A stretch of DNA of 64,000 bases from Xanthobacteraceae bacterium (GCA_023954195.1 JAMLIK010000001.1:1116001-1180000); one strand, 5' to 3'; shown: positions 17,955-27,720, counted from the stretch's first letter. A program made the numbers and translations. The notes: generated from the sequence alone by a model not told the origin.

Positions 17955-19892
17955 ATGGTCCGCTTTATGAATTCGAGCCTCACCCCGCGCAATTATTTGA
18001 TTGCGCTGCACGATACGCTCGCGACGACGGCCGCGGTCCTAATCAGCTTTTTCCTTCGTTTCCAAGGCCCCGCGCTCGACACCCGCCTCCCCGTCCTGCT
18101 CTGGATCCTGCCGCCGTTCCTGATCCTGAGCCTAGTCGTTTGCTATTTCTTCGATCTGACCACCACGAAATGGCGGTTCGTTTCCCTGCCGGACGTCTTC
18201 AATATCGTCCGCGCCGCGACGGTTCTCAGCGTGATCCTGCTGGTGGTGGATTACATTTTTGTCGCGCGCGACATGAGCGACCGTTTCCTGTTCGGCAAGA
18301 TAACCATCATCCTCTACTGGTTTCTCGAAATCTTTTTCCTGTGCGCGTCGCGTTTCGTCTATCGCTATCTTCGCTTCACGCGCACAAGGAACAAGGCGCG
18401 CATCGGCGACGCGGCGCCGGCGCTGCTGATCGGCCTTGCCGCCGACGCCGAAATCGTGCTGCGCGCCGCCGAGAATGGCGCGATCAAGCATTTGCGGCCG
18501 ATCGGCATCCTGTCGCCTTCGGCGGCGGATCGCGGCCAGTTGATCCGGCGCACACCTGTTCTCGGCGGCATCGACGACCTGCGGCACGTCGTCAACGACT
18601 TCACCAAACGCGGTACGTCGATCAAGCGAGTCATCCTGACGCCATCGGCCTTCGAACCCGGCGTTCCGTCGGAATCAATTCTGGTCGAGGCGCGCAAGCT
18701 GGGCCTGATCGCAAGCCGCCTGCCCTCGCTCGAAACCGGAGAAACCCCGCAACTGAAGCCGGTCGCGGTCGAAGACCTCCTGTTGCGCCCAAGCCATAAA
18801 ATCGATTATGGCCGCCTCGAACGCCTGGTTCGCAACAAGGCCATCATCGTCACCGGCGGCGGCGGCTCGATCGGGTCGGAGATCTGCGATCGCGTCGTGA
18901 CGTTCGGCGCCGCCCGCCTGCTGATTATCGAGAATTCGGAGCCCGCGCTTTATGCGATCCAGGAAACCCTGATCGCGCGGCAGACCAGCGCGCTTATCGA
19001 GGGCCGGGTCGCGGATATTCGCGACCGCGCGCGGATCCACCTTCTGATGCAGGAGTTCAAGCCCAACATCGTCTTTCACGCGGCGGCGCTGAAGCACGTT
19101 CCGATCCTGGAGCGCGATTGGAGCGAAGCCGTCAAAACCAACATCTTCGGATCCATCAATGTCGCCGATGCCGCGGCCGCCTCGGGCGCCGATGCGATGG
19201 TGATGATCTCCACCGACAAGGCGGTCGAGCCGGTTTCGATGCTCGGTCTGACCAAGCGGTTCGCCGAAATGTACTGTCAGGCGCTGGACCGCGATCTCGC
19301 GACACAAACCAACGACAAATTATCGACGCGCCTGATATCGGTCCGTTTCGGCAACGTGCTGGCCTCGAACGGCTCCGTGGTGCCGAAATTCAAGGCCCAG
19401 ATCGAGGCCGGCGGCCCGGTGACCGTCACGCACCCGGACATGGTTCGATACTTCATGACAATACGGGAGGCCTGCGATCTCGTCATCACGGCCGCGACCC
19501 ACGCTCTTTCGCCGACCCGTTCGGACGTCTCGGTCTACGTCCTCGATATGGGGCATCCGATCCGGATCGTCGAACTCGCCGAACGGCTGATCCAGCTCTC
19601 CGGCCTCCAGATCGGGCACGACATCGATATCGTTTTTTCAGGCGTTCGGCCGGGCGAACGGCTCAATGAAATCCTGTTCACCGACCAGGAACCGACGATC
19701 AACATCGGCATTTCGGGGGTGATGGCGGCAAAGCCGAACGAATCCTCAATGATTATGCTGCGAAGGTGGATCGGCATTCTGGAAAAGGCGGTGGCCGAGG
19801 ACAAACGCGGCGTCGTCAAGGCGACCTTGATCGAGGCCGTCCCGGAATTCGGCAACCCGACTCTCTCGGGAACGTTTCGAGACGCGAGCTAA
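17955..19892 (+). CDS. Membrane UDP-GlcNAc 4,6-dehydratase-like protein (CapD/WbpM/WreV type)
   Basis: A 645-residue protein of the long CapD/WbpM/PglF type. The N-terminal 130 residues hold about four membrane helices, followed by a CoA-binding-like fold, then an SDR dehydratase domain from about residue 300. The nucleotide motif is VTGGGGSIGSEI, followed by FHAAALKHVPILE and ISTDKAVEPVSMLGLTKR. The position usually Tyr (or Met in WbpM) of YxxxK is Leu430 here, with Lys434 kept. It probably makes UDP-2-acetamido-4-keto-6-deoxyglucose for the reductase at 16044. This completes the WreQ-WreU-WreV-like set. ATGs at 17955 and 17967 are both possible starts. Confidence 0.85.
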   Translation: MVRFMNSSLTPRNYLIALHDTLATTAAVLISFFLRFQGPALDTRLPVLLWILPPFLILSLVVCYFFDLTTTKWRFVSLPDVFNIVRAATVLSVILLVVDYIFVARDMSDRFLFGKITIILYWFLEIFFLCASRFVYRYLRFTRTRNKARIGDAAPALLIGLAADAEIVLRAAENGAIKHLRPIGILSPSAADRGQLIRRTPVLGGIDDLRHVVNDFTKRGTSIKRVILTPSAFEPGVPSESILVEARKLGLIASRLPSLETGETPQLKPVAVEDLLLRPSHKIDYGRLERLVRNKAIIVTGGGGSIGSEICDRVVTFGAARLLIIENSEPALYAIQETLIARQTSALIEGRVADIRDRARIHLLMQEFKPNIVFHAAALKHVPILERDWSEAVKTNIFGSINVADAAAASGADAMVMISTDKAVEPVSMLGLTKRFAEMYCQALDRDLATQTNDKLSTRLISVRFGNVLASNGSVVPKFKAQIEAGGPVTVTHPDMVRYFMTIREACDLVITAATHALSPTRSDVSVYVLDMGHPIRIVELAERLIQLSGLQIGHDIDIVFSGVRPGERLNEILFTDQEPTINIGISGVMAAKPNESSMIMLRRWIGILEKAVAEDKRGVVKATLIEAVPEFGNPTLSGTFRDAS

Positions 19893-19981
19893 GCCGGACG
19901 CCCCGACATGCCGGATCATTTTCGACTATCTGACGACGGACCACTCCCACACTTCGACGGGCAACGTGCAGGCAGGCGCCG

Positions 19982-21112
19982 GTGAACCATCGCTCAAACA
20001 TCGTCGATCTTCTACGGACCTTGATGATCGAGCAGGCGCTGCCGCTGTGGGCGTCGCGGGGCTGGGACAGCCAACGTGGCGGCTTCATCGAGCGGCTGGC
20101 GCCCGATGGAACGGCGGATCGCGATGCGCCGCGCCGGCTGCTGGTGCAGGCACGCCAGATCTATTGCTTCGCCAAGGCCGCGCAGCTTGGATGGTTTCCG
20201 CCCGGCCGCGAACTCGCGTTGCGCGGACTCGAGCACATGCTCGCGGTCGCCAAAAGCCCCGATGGACGTCCGGGATACGTCGCCGTGCTGGCGCCTGACG
20301 CCTCGGTCCTCTCCGCCTCCCGCGATACGTACGCCCACGCCTTCGTCCTTCTGGCGCTGGCCCAGGTTTTTCAACTCGACCGCGACGCCCAGATCCGAAG
20401 TGAGATCGACCAGACCCTGGCTTTTCTGGATCATCACCTAAAGTCGGATCACGGCGGTTATATCGAGGGGCTACCGGCGGCGCTGCCGCGGCGCCAGAAC
20501 CCGCACATGCACCTGTTCGAGGCCATGATCGCGCTGTTCGACGCCACCCGCGACATCCAGTTCCAGAACCGCGCCGGCGGGTTCTACAGTCTTTTTCTGA
20601 CGCATTTTTTCGATTCCACGGCGGGCGTTCTCGGCGAATACTTCGAGGACGACTGGTCGCGGATTCTTCCGATCAGCGTCGAGCCCGGACATCAGGCCGA
20701 GTGGGTGTGGCTGCTGAAGGGCTTCGAGCGGATCACCGGATGCCCGACCGGCAAACACCGCGCCGCGCTGCTCGCATCGGCGTTGCGATACAGCGACGCG
20801 CGGACGGGATGCCTGGTCGATGAAGGCAATAGCGCCGGGCAGATCGTCAAGGCATCGGGACGGTGCTGGCCGCAGACGGAACTTGCGAAGGCGTGGCTGG
20901 CGCAGACCGAGTCCGGGGTGCCCGGAGCGGCGGACGCGGCGCGGGATGCGTTGGCGCGGCTGGAGCATTTTTACCTGCGGCACCGGGTCAAAGGCGGCTG
21001 GTACGATCAATTCGATCACGACGAGCAGGCCCGCGGCGCGTTCATTCCCGCCTCCTCGTTCTACCATGTGCTCTGCGCCATCTCCGAGGCCGAACGGGTG
21101 CTCGGGATCTGA
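19982..21112 (+). CDS. AGE-family epimerase/isomerase, probable mannose-6-phosphate isomerase
   Basis: A 376-residue alpha/alpha-barrel protein of the N-acylglucosamine 2-epimerase family. Recognisable parts are GGFIERL, RRLLVQARQIYCFAKAAQLG, NPHMHLFEAM, EPGHQAEWVWLL and GGWYDQFDHD, holding the barrel's conserved Arg, His and Glu residues. It starts at GTG 19982; no in-frame ATG fits. A sugar-phosphate isomerase of this family (Pmi) is known in Sinorhizobium, and this gene lies near a ManC that lacks the usual isomerase domain, so fructose-6-P to mannose-6-P is the likeliest reaction. N-acylglucosamine epimerase or cellobiose epimerase are alternatives. Confidence 0.8.
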   Translation: MNHRSNIVDLLRTLMIEQALPLWASRGWDSQRGGFIERLAPDGTADRDAPRRLLVQARQIYCFAKAAQLGWFPPGRELALRGLEHMLAVAKSPDGRPGYVAVLAPDASVLSASRDTYAHAFVLLALAQVFQLDRDAQIRSEIDQTLAFLDHHLKSDHGGYIEGLPAALPRRQNPHMHLFEAMIALFDATRDIQFQNRAGGFYSLFLTHFFDSTAGVLGEYFEDDWSRILPISVEPGHQAEWVWLLKGFERITGCPTGKHRAALLASALRYSDARTGCLVDEGNSAGQIVKASGRCWPQTELAKAWLAQTESGVPGAADAARDALARLEHFYLRHRVKGGWYDQFDHDEQARGAFIPASSFYHVLCAISEAERVLGI

Positions 21113-21137
21113 GCGGGGCCGACGCCCGATCGCGCGC

Positions 21138-21575
21138 TCAGGCGCTCGGCGGCCGCGCCCGGAACACCACCAGATTGCTCATGGTGAAATTGACGGCGAA
21201 GCCCACGAGGATGGATATCGCCTTGGCGACCATCACATGAAGATAGTGCGACAGAAGCAGAAGAACGGCCGTCGTCATGACCATGCCGAGCACGCCGGAG
21301 GCGGCGAACGTCAGATAGTCCCGGTAGCGCAGCAATCGCCCGCTTTCGACGTGAAACGTAATATAGGTGTTGAGGACGTACGAGCCCGAAACCGCCACCA
21401 TCCAGGCGACGACATTCGATGCCACGATCGGCAGTCCCGCGACCTTGTAAGCGACCGTGAAAACGCTGAAATCGACCAGCGTGTTGCCGACGCCGATCAG
21501 CGCGAAACGCACGATCTTCCGCCGCATCGGCGAGTTGCGCAGCAACGGCAGCATGGGACGGATGAGGTTCTTCAT
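21138..21575 (-). CDS. GtrA-family membrane protein
   Basis: A 145-residue protein with four membrane helices: IVRFALIGVGNTLVDFSVFT, VASNVVAWMVAVSGSYVLN, the AASGVLGMVMTTAVLLLL stretch and a last helix ending NFTMSNLVVF. GtrA proteins are thought to help flip undecaprenyl-phosphate-linked sugars for surface glycan modification. I chose ATG 21575; ATG 21632 would add 19 non-hydrophobic residues. It is the only minus-strand gene within the sugar block from 16.0 to 24.4 kb, and it converges with the AGE isomerase gene. Confidence 0.85.
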   Translation of the reverse strand: MKNLIRPMLPLLRNSPMRRKIVRFALIGVGNTLVDFSVFTVAYKVAGLPIVASNVVAWMVAVSGSYVLNTYITFHVESGRLLRYRDYLTFAASGVLGMVMTTAVLLLLSHYLHVMVAKAISILVGFAVNFTMSNLVVFRARPPSA

Positions 21576-21755
21576 TGAAGGAACGTCGCGGCCTGAAAAT
21601 ATCGCCGATCGGGCGGGAGCGGTCCCGTTCAATATCAGGTCAGGCTGGCCTGTTCATCATGAATCGGCGATTTTCAAGTTGACGTGTGATAAATGCACCA
21701 TCAAGGATGACTTCAAATCATCGGTCCATCCTATCACGCCTCCTAGCAGGACATC

Positions 21756-22847
21756 ATGCCGGATCAGATCATTCCGCTCGTCATGTGTGGAGGCGCCGGA
21801 ACGCGGCTCTGGCCGCTGTCCCGCGAGCAATATCCGAAACAGTTCCTGAAACTGTTCGGGCCGCGATCGATGTTTCAGGACACCATGCTGCGCGTCTCTC
21901 GGCGCGACGTGTTCGGCAAGCCGATCATCGTCACCGGCGCGGCGCATCGATTTCTCGTCACGGAGCAACTCGCCGAAATCGGTGTCGAGGCCGATATCCT
22001 GCTCGAACCGGCGCGCCGCGATTCCGGCCCGGCGATCGTCGCCGGCGCCATGTTCGCCAAGCGCCGCGGCGCCGATGCGGTCGTGCTGGCGCTGGCGTCC
22101 GATCACGTCGTGACCGACGTCGCAGCGTTTGTCGCCGCGTGCCGGATCTCGCGCGCCGCCGCCGCGCAAGGCCGGATCGTGACTTTCGGCATTCAACCGA
22201 CGCGCCCCGCGACCGAATATGGCTACATATCGCCCGGCGAAACCATCGATCCGCCGCTCAGGGCCGTTCGGCAGTTCGTCGAGAAGCCGGACAGCGCCAC
22301 CGCGTCGACATATATCGACAACGGCTATCTCTGGAACAGCGGCAATTTCATTTTCCGGAGCGATACCGTGCTTGACGAGTACAGGGCCGCCGACCCCGCG
22401 AGCATCGATGCGATCGCGCGCTCCGTGACCGACGCCGTGATGGACGCGCCCTTCATCCGGCTCGGCAAGGGTGCGTTTGAGGCCGCGACCCCGATCTCCA
22501 TCGACTACGCCGTCATGGAGCGAACGGCCCGCGCCGCCGTCGTGGCCGTTTCCTGCGGATGGTCGGACATCGGCTCCTGGCAGGCGGTCTGGGATTTTTC
22601 CGTCAGGAACGATGACGGCAACGCGGCGCGCGGCCACGTGGTGTTCGAGAATTCACATAACTGCGTGGTGATTTCCGAGAGGGGCCTCGTCGCGCTGAAC
22701 GGCGTCGACGACCTCGCCGTGATCGTGACGGACGACGCGATCCTGGTCTCGCGCCGGTCGGATTCAAGCGGCCTCAAGCGGCTCGCTTCATCGTTGAAAA
22801 CCGCGACGCCCCCAACCGCCGGGCAACCGAAACCCCAAGACAAGTAA
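21756..22847 (+). CDS. manC: Mannose-1-phosphate guanylyltransferase, single-domain
   Basis: Makes GDP-mannose from mannose-1-P and GTP. The 363-residue product has the nucleotidyltransferase signature MCGGAGTRLWPLSREQYPKQ at its start, FVEKPD near residue 175, YLWNSGNFIF and the CGWSDIGSWQAVWD motif. It ends at about residue 340 plus a Pro/Gln tail and lacks the cupin phosphomannose-isomerase domain found in bifunctional ManC/AlgA (about 470-480 residues). The isomerase step is probably done by the AGE-family gene. No phosphomannomutase gene is in the window. Confidence 0.92.
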   Translation: MPDQIIPLVMCGGAGTRLWPLSREQYPKQFLKLFGPRSMFQDTMLRVSRRDVFGKPIIVTGAAHRFLVTEQLAEIGVEADILLEPARRDSGPAIVAGAMFAKRRGADAVVLALASDHVVTDVAAFVAACRISRAAAAQGRIVTFGIQPTRPATEYGYISPGETIDPPLRAVRQFVEKPDSATASTYIDNGYLWNSGNFIFRSDTVLDEYRAADPASIDAIARSVTDAVMDAPFIRLGKGAFEAATPISIDYAVMERTARAAVVAVSCGWSDIGSWQAVWDFSVRNDDGNAARGHVVFENSHNCVVISERGLVALNGVDDLAVIVTDDAILVSRRSDSSGLKRLASSLKTATPPTAGQPKPQDK

Positions 22848-23036
22848 TCAAGACAAGTAATATCGCGCCGGCAGGTCGAATCGCACACCTCGGCCGGCAC
22901 ATCGTCGCGCTTGCCGCCGCCGTGGCGCGAGGCGTTCCGTCGCACGTTCCGACCGGACCTCTATTGCAAGTTTATAAGACTTTATTCCTGAAATCATCCG
23001 GAAAAATTTTGAAAGAAAGCGCTCCCCGCCCATTAA

Positions 23037-23064
23037 TTGACATCACGAAACCTCAAGGTATCTA
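23037..23064 (+). promoter_or_regulatory. Sigma-70-like promoter of the O-antigen ligase gene
   Basis: TTGACA (23037-23042), a 16-base spacer and TATCTA (23059-23064) lie 55 bases before the TTG start at 23119, in the most AT-rich stretch of the block. It is a match by eye to the vegetative consensus; start of transcription would be near 23071. Confidence 0.5.
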
Positions 23065-23118
23065 GGGGGCCGCCGGGATAGCCTGGGGCGGCTCAAGACA
23101 TTCTGCATCGAGGTTCAG

Positions 23119-24381
23119 TTGGCTCGCATAAAAGCGATACGGTTTTTTCCTTTCAAGCCGACGAAGTCTCTATTGCCCGCAGATATTCTTGTCGTCCTGA
23201 TCGCCGCCACGTTGCCGTGGTCCACATCGGTGCCCGCCATCCTGTTGCTGTTCTGGATCTGGGCGCTCGCGCCCGCCTCCGACTTGCGCGCGTTCCGGAC
23301 CTTGATGAGGCGGCCGGCCTGCTATCTGCCGGCCTGTTTCTTCCTGCTCGGAATGATCGGTATATTATGGTCCAGCGTGCCTTGGGAGGCGCGGCTCGAA
23401 GCGATGAGCCCGCTGGTCAAACTCCTCGCCGTCCCGCTTCTGATCTATCAGTTTCAACGATCCTCACGCGGCCTCTGGGCTTTCGGCGCTTTTTTTGCCT
23501 CATGCACGATCCTGATGATCTATTCCTGGATCGTCGCGGCCCAACCGCACCTGGCATGGAAGGCGGATACCGACTATGGCGTCCCGATCAGGAACTACAT
23601 CGATCAAAGTCAGGAATTCGCGCTTTGCATGGTCGGCGTCCTCTACCTGATTATTCAGTTGTTCCGTGACCGACAGCCCTTGAAAGCATTGGCGCTGGCG
23701 GCCATCGCCCTGGCTTTTTTTGCCAACATGGCTTTCGTCGTCGTATCCCGAACCGCGCTGGTGACGATCCCGCTGATGATCGCCGCCGGCGCCGTTCTTC
23801 ATCTGCCGCGGCGCGCATCCCTCGCGGCCGTCGGCTTCATGCTTGTTCTCGCTTTCGCCGCCTGGACCGCCTCACCTGCATTGCGCGGGCGGGTGGCGAC
23901 GATCGAGTCGCAATACGAGGGCTACGAGACATTGAACGAACCCACCTCGGTCGGGCTTCGGCTGGAGTTCTGGCGGAAATCGCTGCATTTCTGGAGCGCG
24001 GCGCCGATCATCGGGCATGGCACCGGCTCCGTCAGATCGCTGTTCGAGGCGGCCGCCGTGGGAAAGACCGGCGCCTCGGCCGAAGTGATCGCCAATCCGC
24101 ACAATCAGACGCTCTACACCGCCATTCAATGGGGCGCCCTGGGCGTGCTCGTTCTGTTTGGCATGTGGCTCTCCCATCTCCTTCTGTTCAGGGGAGCGAG
24201 CCTCGCGCACTGGATCGGACTGCTCGTCGTGGTCCAGAATATTCTGACGTCGACATTCAACTCCCATCTGTTCGATTTCGTCCCCGGCTGGATGTATGTC
24301 CTTGGCGTGGGAATTGCCGGAGGCATGGTGACGTCCTCCCACGCGCCGTCCTCCGCAAACGCGCTGGCAGCCCGCAAATGA
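23119..24381 (+). CDS. O-antigen ligase/polymerase family membrane protein
   Basis: A 420-residue polytopic membrane protein of the Wzy_C/WaaL group: about eleven hydrophobic segments and a large periplasmic loop around residues 260-330 that contains GLRLEFWRKSLHFW and the GHGTGS segment, followed by NPHNQTLYTAIQWGALGVLV with the conserved His. WaaL transfers undecaprenyl-linked O-antigen to lipid A-core. A polymerase (Wzy) cannot be separated by sequence alone. It starts at TTG 23119 with GAGG five bases upstream. A promoter-like TTGACA/TATCTA pair precedes it. Confidence 0.82.
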   Translation: MARIKAIRFFPFKPTKSLLPADILVVLIAATLPWSTSVPAILLLFWIWALAPASDLRAFRTLMRRPACYLPACFFLLGMIGILWSSVPWEARLEAMSPLVKLLAVPLLIYQFQRSSRGLWAFGAFFASCTILMIYSWIVAAQPHLAWKADTDYGVPIRNYIDQSQEFALCMVGVLYLIIQLFRDRQPLKALALAAIALAFFANMAFVVVSRTALVTIPLMIAAGAVLHLPRRASLAAVGFMLVLAFAAWTASPALRGRVATIESQYEGYETLNEPTSVGLRLEFWRKSLHFWSAAPIIGHGTGSVRSLFEAAAVGKTGASAEVIANPHNQTLYTAIQWGALGVLVLFGMWLSHLLLFRGASLAHWIGLLVVVQNILTSTFNSHLFDFVPGWMYVLGVGIAGGMVTSSHAPSSANALAARK

Positions 24382-24414
24382 ACATTGCGGCGATCGGCAC
24401 CGGCCATCGCGATT

Positions 24415-25434
24415 TCAGCCGGTGTAGGCGCGATACCATTGCACGAAGCGCGCGACGCCCTCGCGCACGGCGATGCGCGGGCGGTAACCCACGCGCGACG
24501 CGATCAGGCTGACATCGGCGAATGTGTTCGGCACATCGCCCGGCTGCATCGGCAGCAATTCGCGGATCGCCGTTTTGCCCAGCTCGGCCTCGATCGCCGC
24601 GATGAACTCCGACAGCATCACCGGCTGGCTGTTACCGATGTTGAAGATGCGAAACGGGGCGCTGCTGCTCGCGGGATCGGGGCGCGCGCTGTCCCAATCC
24701 GGGTCTGGCCGCGCGATGTCGTCGGTCGCGCGCAGGACACCGTCGACAATGTCGTCGATATAGGTGAAGTCGCGCATGTGCTCGCCGTTGTTGAACAGCT
24801 TGATCGGCCGGCCTTCGGAAATATTCCTGGTGAACAGATACGGCGCCATGTCCGGCCGGCCCCATGGCCCGTAGACCGTGAAGAAGCGCAGGCCCGTCGT
24901 CGGCAAGCCGAACAGATGGCTGTAGCTGTGCGCCATCAACTCGTTGGCGCGCTTGGTCGCGGCGTAAAACTGCACCGGATGGTCGGCGCCGTCGTGCTCG
25001 CTGAACGGCATCTTGGTGTTGGCGCCGTAGACGCTGCTGGTACTGGCATAGACGAGATGCGGCGTGCGTGCCGCGCGACAGGATTCCAGAAGGTGCGTGA
25101 AGGCGACGATGTTGCTCTCGACATAAGCGCGCGGATTTTCCAGGCTGTAGCGCACGCCCGCCTGCGCCGCGAGGTGGATCACGCGATCGAAGCGATGCTC
25201 CGCGAAACATGACTCCAGCGTGCCGCGCTCGGCGAGGTCGGCGCGGATGAACCGGTAGCTGCCGCGCGCGCGCGCGGCGACCCCGTCCAGCGCGTCGAGA
25301 CGCGCCTGTTTCAGCGCCGGATCGTAATAGTCGTTGACGACATCGATCCCGACCACCGAACAGCCGCGCTCCAGCAGCCGCTTCACCGTGTGGAAACCTA
25401 TAAATCCGGCGTTGCCGGTCACCAGCACGAGCAT
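24415..25434 (-). CDS. UDP-glucuronate 4-epimerase-like extended SDR
   Basis: A 339-residue epimerase that likely interconverts UDP-GlcA and UDP-GalA for LPS or capsule. The Rossmann motif is [16 protein letters not shown], followed by [40 protein letters not shown], the active-site YAATKRANE and [15 protein letters not shown]. The NPxAYVxSNI and GRPDMA motifs are typical of the GlcA epimerase (LpsL/CapI) group. I chose ATG 25434, giving [13 protein letters not shown]; the longer open frame has no homology. It converges on the O-antigen ligase gene, closing the polysaccharide block. Confidence 0.9.
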   Translation of the reverse strand: MLVLVTGNAGFIGFHTVKRLLERGCSVVGIDVVNDYYDPALKQARLDALDGVAARARGSYRFIRADLAERGTLESCFAEHRFDRVIHLAAQAGVRYSLENPRAYVESNIVAFTHLLESCRAARTPHLVYASTSSVYGANTKMPFSEHDGADHPVQFYAATKRANELMAHSYSHLFGLPTTGLRFFTVYGPWGRPDMAPYLFTRNISEGRPIKLFNNGEHMRDFTYIDDIVDGVLRATDDIARPDPDWDSARPDPASSSAPFRIFNIGNSQPVMLSEFIAAIEAELGKTAIRELLPMQPGDVPNTFADVSLIASRVGYRPRIAVREGVARFVQWYRAYTG

Positions 25435-25560
25435 CGGACGCCCTTCGTCTCTACCCTCCGGCGGCGCATGGGCGACCGCGCCGGAACAGGTGTAGCGTGG
25501 TCCTAGCACATGGTGCATCGTGTTTGAAATCGCCGCCAGCCATGCCACAGGGAGCCTGTT

Positions 25561-26754
25561 ATGCCGTTTCCATCCGCTTCCCCGGCTCTCGCCCGTTTCA
25601 CCGTGCTCGACCTCACCCGCGTCCGCTCGGGGCCAACCGCCGTCCGGCAGTTGGCGGATTGGGGCGCCAACGTCATCAAGATCGAGGCCCCGACCGAGGG
25701 CGCGGGAGGCGAACAGCCCGGCGGGCCGCGTCACGGCTCGGACTTTCAAAACCTGCATCGCAACAAGCGCGCCATCGCGCTCGACCTGAAAAAGCCGGAG
25801 GGGTTGGCTGCTTTTCTGCGGCTCGCCGCGCAAGCCGATGTCGTGGTCGAAAATTTTCGGCCGGGCGTCAAAACCAAACTCGGCATCGATTACGACAGCC
25901 TGCGCCAGATCAATCCGCGCCTGGTCTACGGCAGCATTTCCGGCTTCGGCCAGGACGGCCCCTATCGCATGCGCCCCGGCTTCGACCAGATCGCGCAAGG
26001 CATGGGCGGGCTGATGTCGATCACCGGCGCGCCCGGCCAGGGCCCGATGCGCGTCGGCATTCCGGTGGCGGACCTCACCGCCGGCCTGTTCTGCGCCATG
26101 GGCATCCTCACCGCGCTATTGGAGCGCGAGGTCTCCGGCGAGGGCCAGTGGGTGCAAACCTCGTTGCTGCAAGCCCAGATCTTCATGCTGGATTTTCAGG
26201 CGGCGCGCTGGCTGATGGAGAAAGAGGTCGCCGGACAAGCCGGCAACAATCACCCGACCGCAATTCCGACCGGCGTGTTCAAGACCTCGGATGGCTTCAT
26301 CAACATCGCCACCACCGGCGGCCGAATCTGGGAGCGCTGCGCCGAGGCGCTCGGCGCGCCGGAGTGGATCGCCGATCCCGCCTATGCCAGCGCATCGGCC
26401 CGGTCGGACAATCGCGACGCGCTCAACGCCGCGATCGAGGCGCGCACCGCGACGCGATCCACCGCCGAATGGGTCGACGCGCTGAACGCCGCCGGCGTGC
26501 CCTGCGGCCCGATCTATCGCATCGACCAGACCTTCGCCGATCCGCAAGTGAAGCATCTGCATATGGCGCAACCGGTGCCGAGCGACGACGGCCGCGCGTT
26601 CGAACTGGTCGCGCAGCCGGTCACGCTGTCGCGCACGCCGAGCCGCATGGCCGCGCCCCCGCCGGAATTTCGCCAGCACACCGAGGAGGTGCTGGGCGAA
26701 TTCGGCTTCAGCGCGGACGAGATCGCGACGCTGCGCCGGCAAAAGGCGATCTGA
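25561..26754 (+). CDS. Class III CoA-transferase (CaiB/BaiF)
   Basis: A 397-residue single-domain family III CoA-transferase. It starts with [20 protein letters not shown], continues with [14 protein letters not shown] and [20 protein letters not shown], and has the nucleophilic Asp in [13 protein letters not shown]. All family motifs are intact. The acyl group cannot be read from sequence; relatives act on succinyl-, carnitinyl-, mesaconyl- or racemised acyl-CoAs. It converges on a crotonase gene that ends 18 bp away. It opens the acyl-CoA part of the window. Confidence 0.88.
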   Translation: MPFPSASPALARFTVLDLTRVRSGPTAVRQLADWGANVIKIEAPTEGAGGEQPGGPRHGSDFQNLHRNKRAIALDLKKPEGLAAFLRLAAQADVVVENFRPGVKTKLGIDYDSLRQINPRLVYGSISGFGQDGPYRMRPGFDQIAQGMGGLMSITGAPGQGPMRVGIPVADLTAGLFCAMGILTALLEREVSGEGQWVQTSLLQAQIFMLDFQAARWLMEKEVAGQAGNNHPTAIPTGVFKTSDGFINIATTGGRIWERCAEALGAPEWIADPAYASASARSDNRDALNAAIEARTATRSTAEWVDALNAAGVPCGPIYRIDQTFADPQVKHLHMAQPVPSDDGRAFELVAQPVTLSRTPSRMAAPPPEFRQHTEEVLGEFGFSADEIATLRRQKAI

Positions 26755-26771
26755 GATCGTGCGGAGCCGCG

Positions 26772-27566
26772 CTATTCGCCCTTCCACGCCGGCTTGCGCT
26801 TGGTGAGGAACGCATCCATTCCCTCTCGGAAATCGGCGCTCATATAGGCTTTGAGGATCAGATCCTCGCCTTCGTTGCGCGAAAGGTTCGGTCGCAGCCG
26901 GCGCACCGCTTCCTTGGTGACTTCCAGCGTCAGCGGCGCGTGGCTCGCCAGCAGGCGCGCGAGATCGTCGGCGCGGCGCTGCAACGCCGCCACATCCGCC
27001 GCCACCTCGTTGAGCAGCCCGAGCGCCAGCGCCTCCGGCGCTTCGATGAGGCGCGCGGTGAAGATGATATCCTTGGTGCGCGCGGCGCCGATCAGCGCCA
27101 CCAGGCGGCTGATGTTCGACATCGACAGGCAGTTGCCGAGCGTGCGCGCGATCGGAAAGCCGATCCGCGCCGACGCCGTGCCGATCCGCATGTCGCAGCA
27201 GGCGGCGAGGCCCGCGCCGCCGCCGGTGCAGGCGCCGGCGATGGCGGCGATGGTCGGCACCCGGCAGGATTCCAGCGCACCGAACACCCGGTCGATCCGC
27301 GCTTCGTAGTCCAGGGAGTCCTGCGGCGTCTTGAACGCGCGGAACTGCGCGATATCGGTGCCGGAGGCGAACGCCTTATCCCCGGCCCCGGTCAGGATCA
27401 GCGCCTTGATGGCGCGATCGGCGTTGGCGGCCCGGCAGATGTCGGCGAGCCGCTCGTACATCGCGAACGTCATGGCGTTGCGCGCCTGCGGCCGGTTGAA
27501 AGTGACACGGCCGATGCCGTCGGTCACGGTGTAGAGCAGATCGTCGGCGGCGTCGGTTGCGGTCAT
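26772..27566 (-). CDS. Crotonase-family protein lacking both catalytic glutamates
   Basis: A 264-residue enoyl-CoA hydratase/isomerase-fold protein. The oxyanion-hole motif is DKAFASGTDIAQF and IAGACTGGGAGLAACCDM. The two glutamates of classical hydratases are replaced: Gly119 in GGGAGLA and Ile139 in GFPIARTLG. The end FREGMDAFLTKRKPAWKG is typical of the family. It is therefore unlikely to be an ordinary enoyl-CoA hydratase; isomerase, hydrolase or another CoA reaction is possible. It starts MTATDAADDLLYTV. Confidence 0.85.
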   Translation of the reverse strand: MTATDAADDLLYTVTDGIGRVTFNRPQARNAMTFAMYERLADICRAANADRAIKALILTGAGDKAFASGTDIAQFRAFKTPQDSLDYEARIDRVFGALESCRVPTIAAIAGACTGGGAGLAACCDMRIGTASARIGFPIARTLGNCLSMSNISRLVALIGAARTKDIIFTARLIEAPEALALGLLNEVAADVAALQRRADDLARLLASHAPLTLEVTKEAVRRLRPNLSRNEGEDLILKAYMSADFREGMDAFLTKRKPAWKGE

Positions 27567-27609
27567 GCAGGGGCTCTAGAGGCTTTCCGCCTTTGAAAGA
27601 AATATCCAC

Positions 27610-27720
27610 CGTCATGCGCGGACTTGATCCGCGCATCCATCTTCTTGAGAATGATGGATTGCCGGGTCATAGGCGAGCGAAGCGACGCCGTTCTTCGAAC
27701 GGCTATGCCCGGCAATGACG
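27610..27720. repeat. Family C repeat (CGTCATGCNCGGACTTGATC type), copy 1
   Basis: It begins CGTCATGCGCGGACTTGATC, continues to GATGGATTGCCGGGTCA and ends GCTATGCCCGGCAATGACG; the ends are inverted. It is related to 28316-28385 and is an extended form with about 40 extra bases, including AGGCGAGCGAAGCGACG. Confidence 0.75.

Noticed and set aside
17642-18799. 385-residue open frame before and over the dehydratase gene
   Set aside because: It overlaps the membrane region of the CapD-like protein in another frame and has no hydrophobic or domain pattern of its own.
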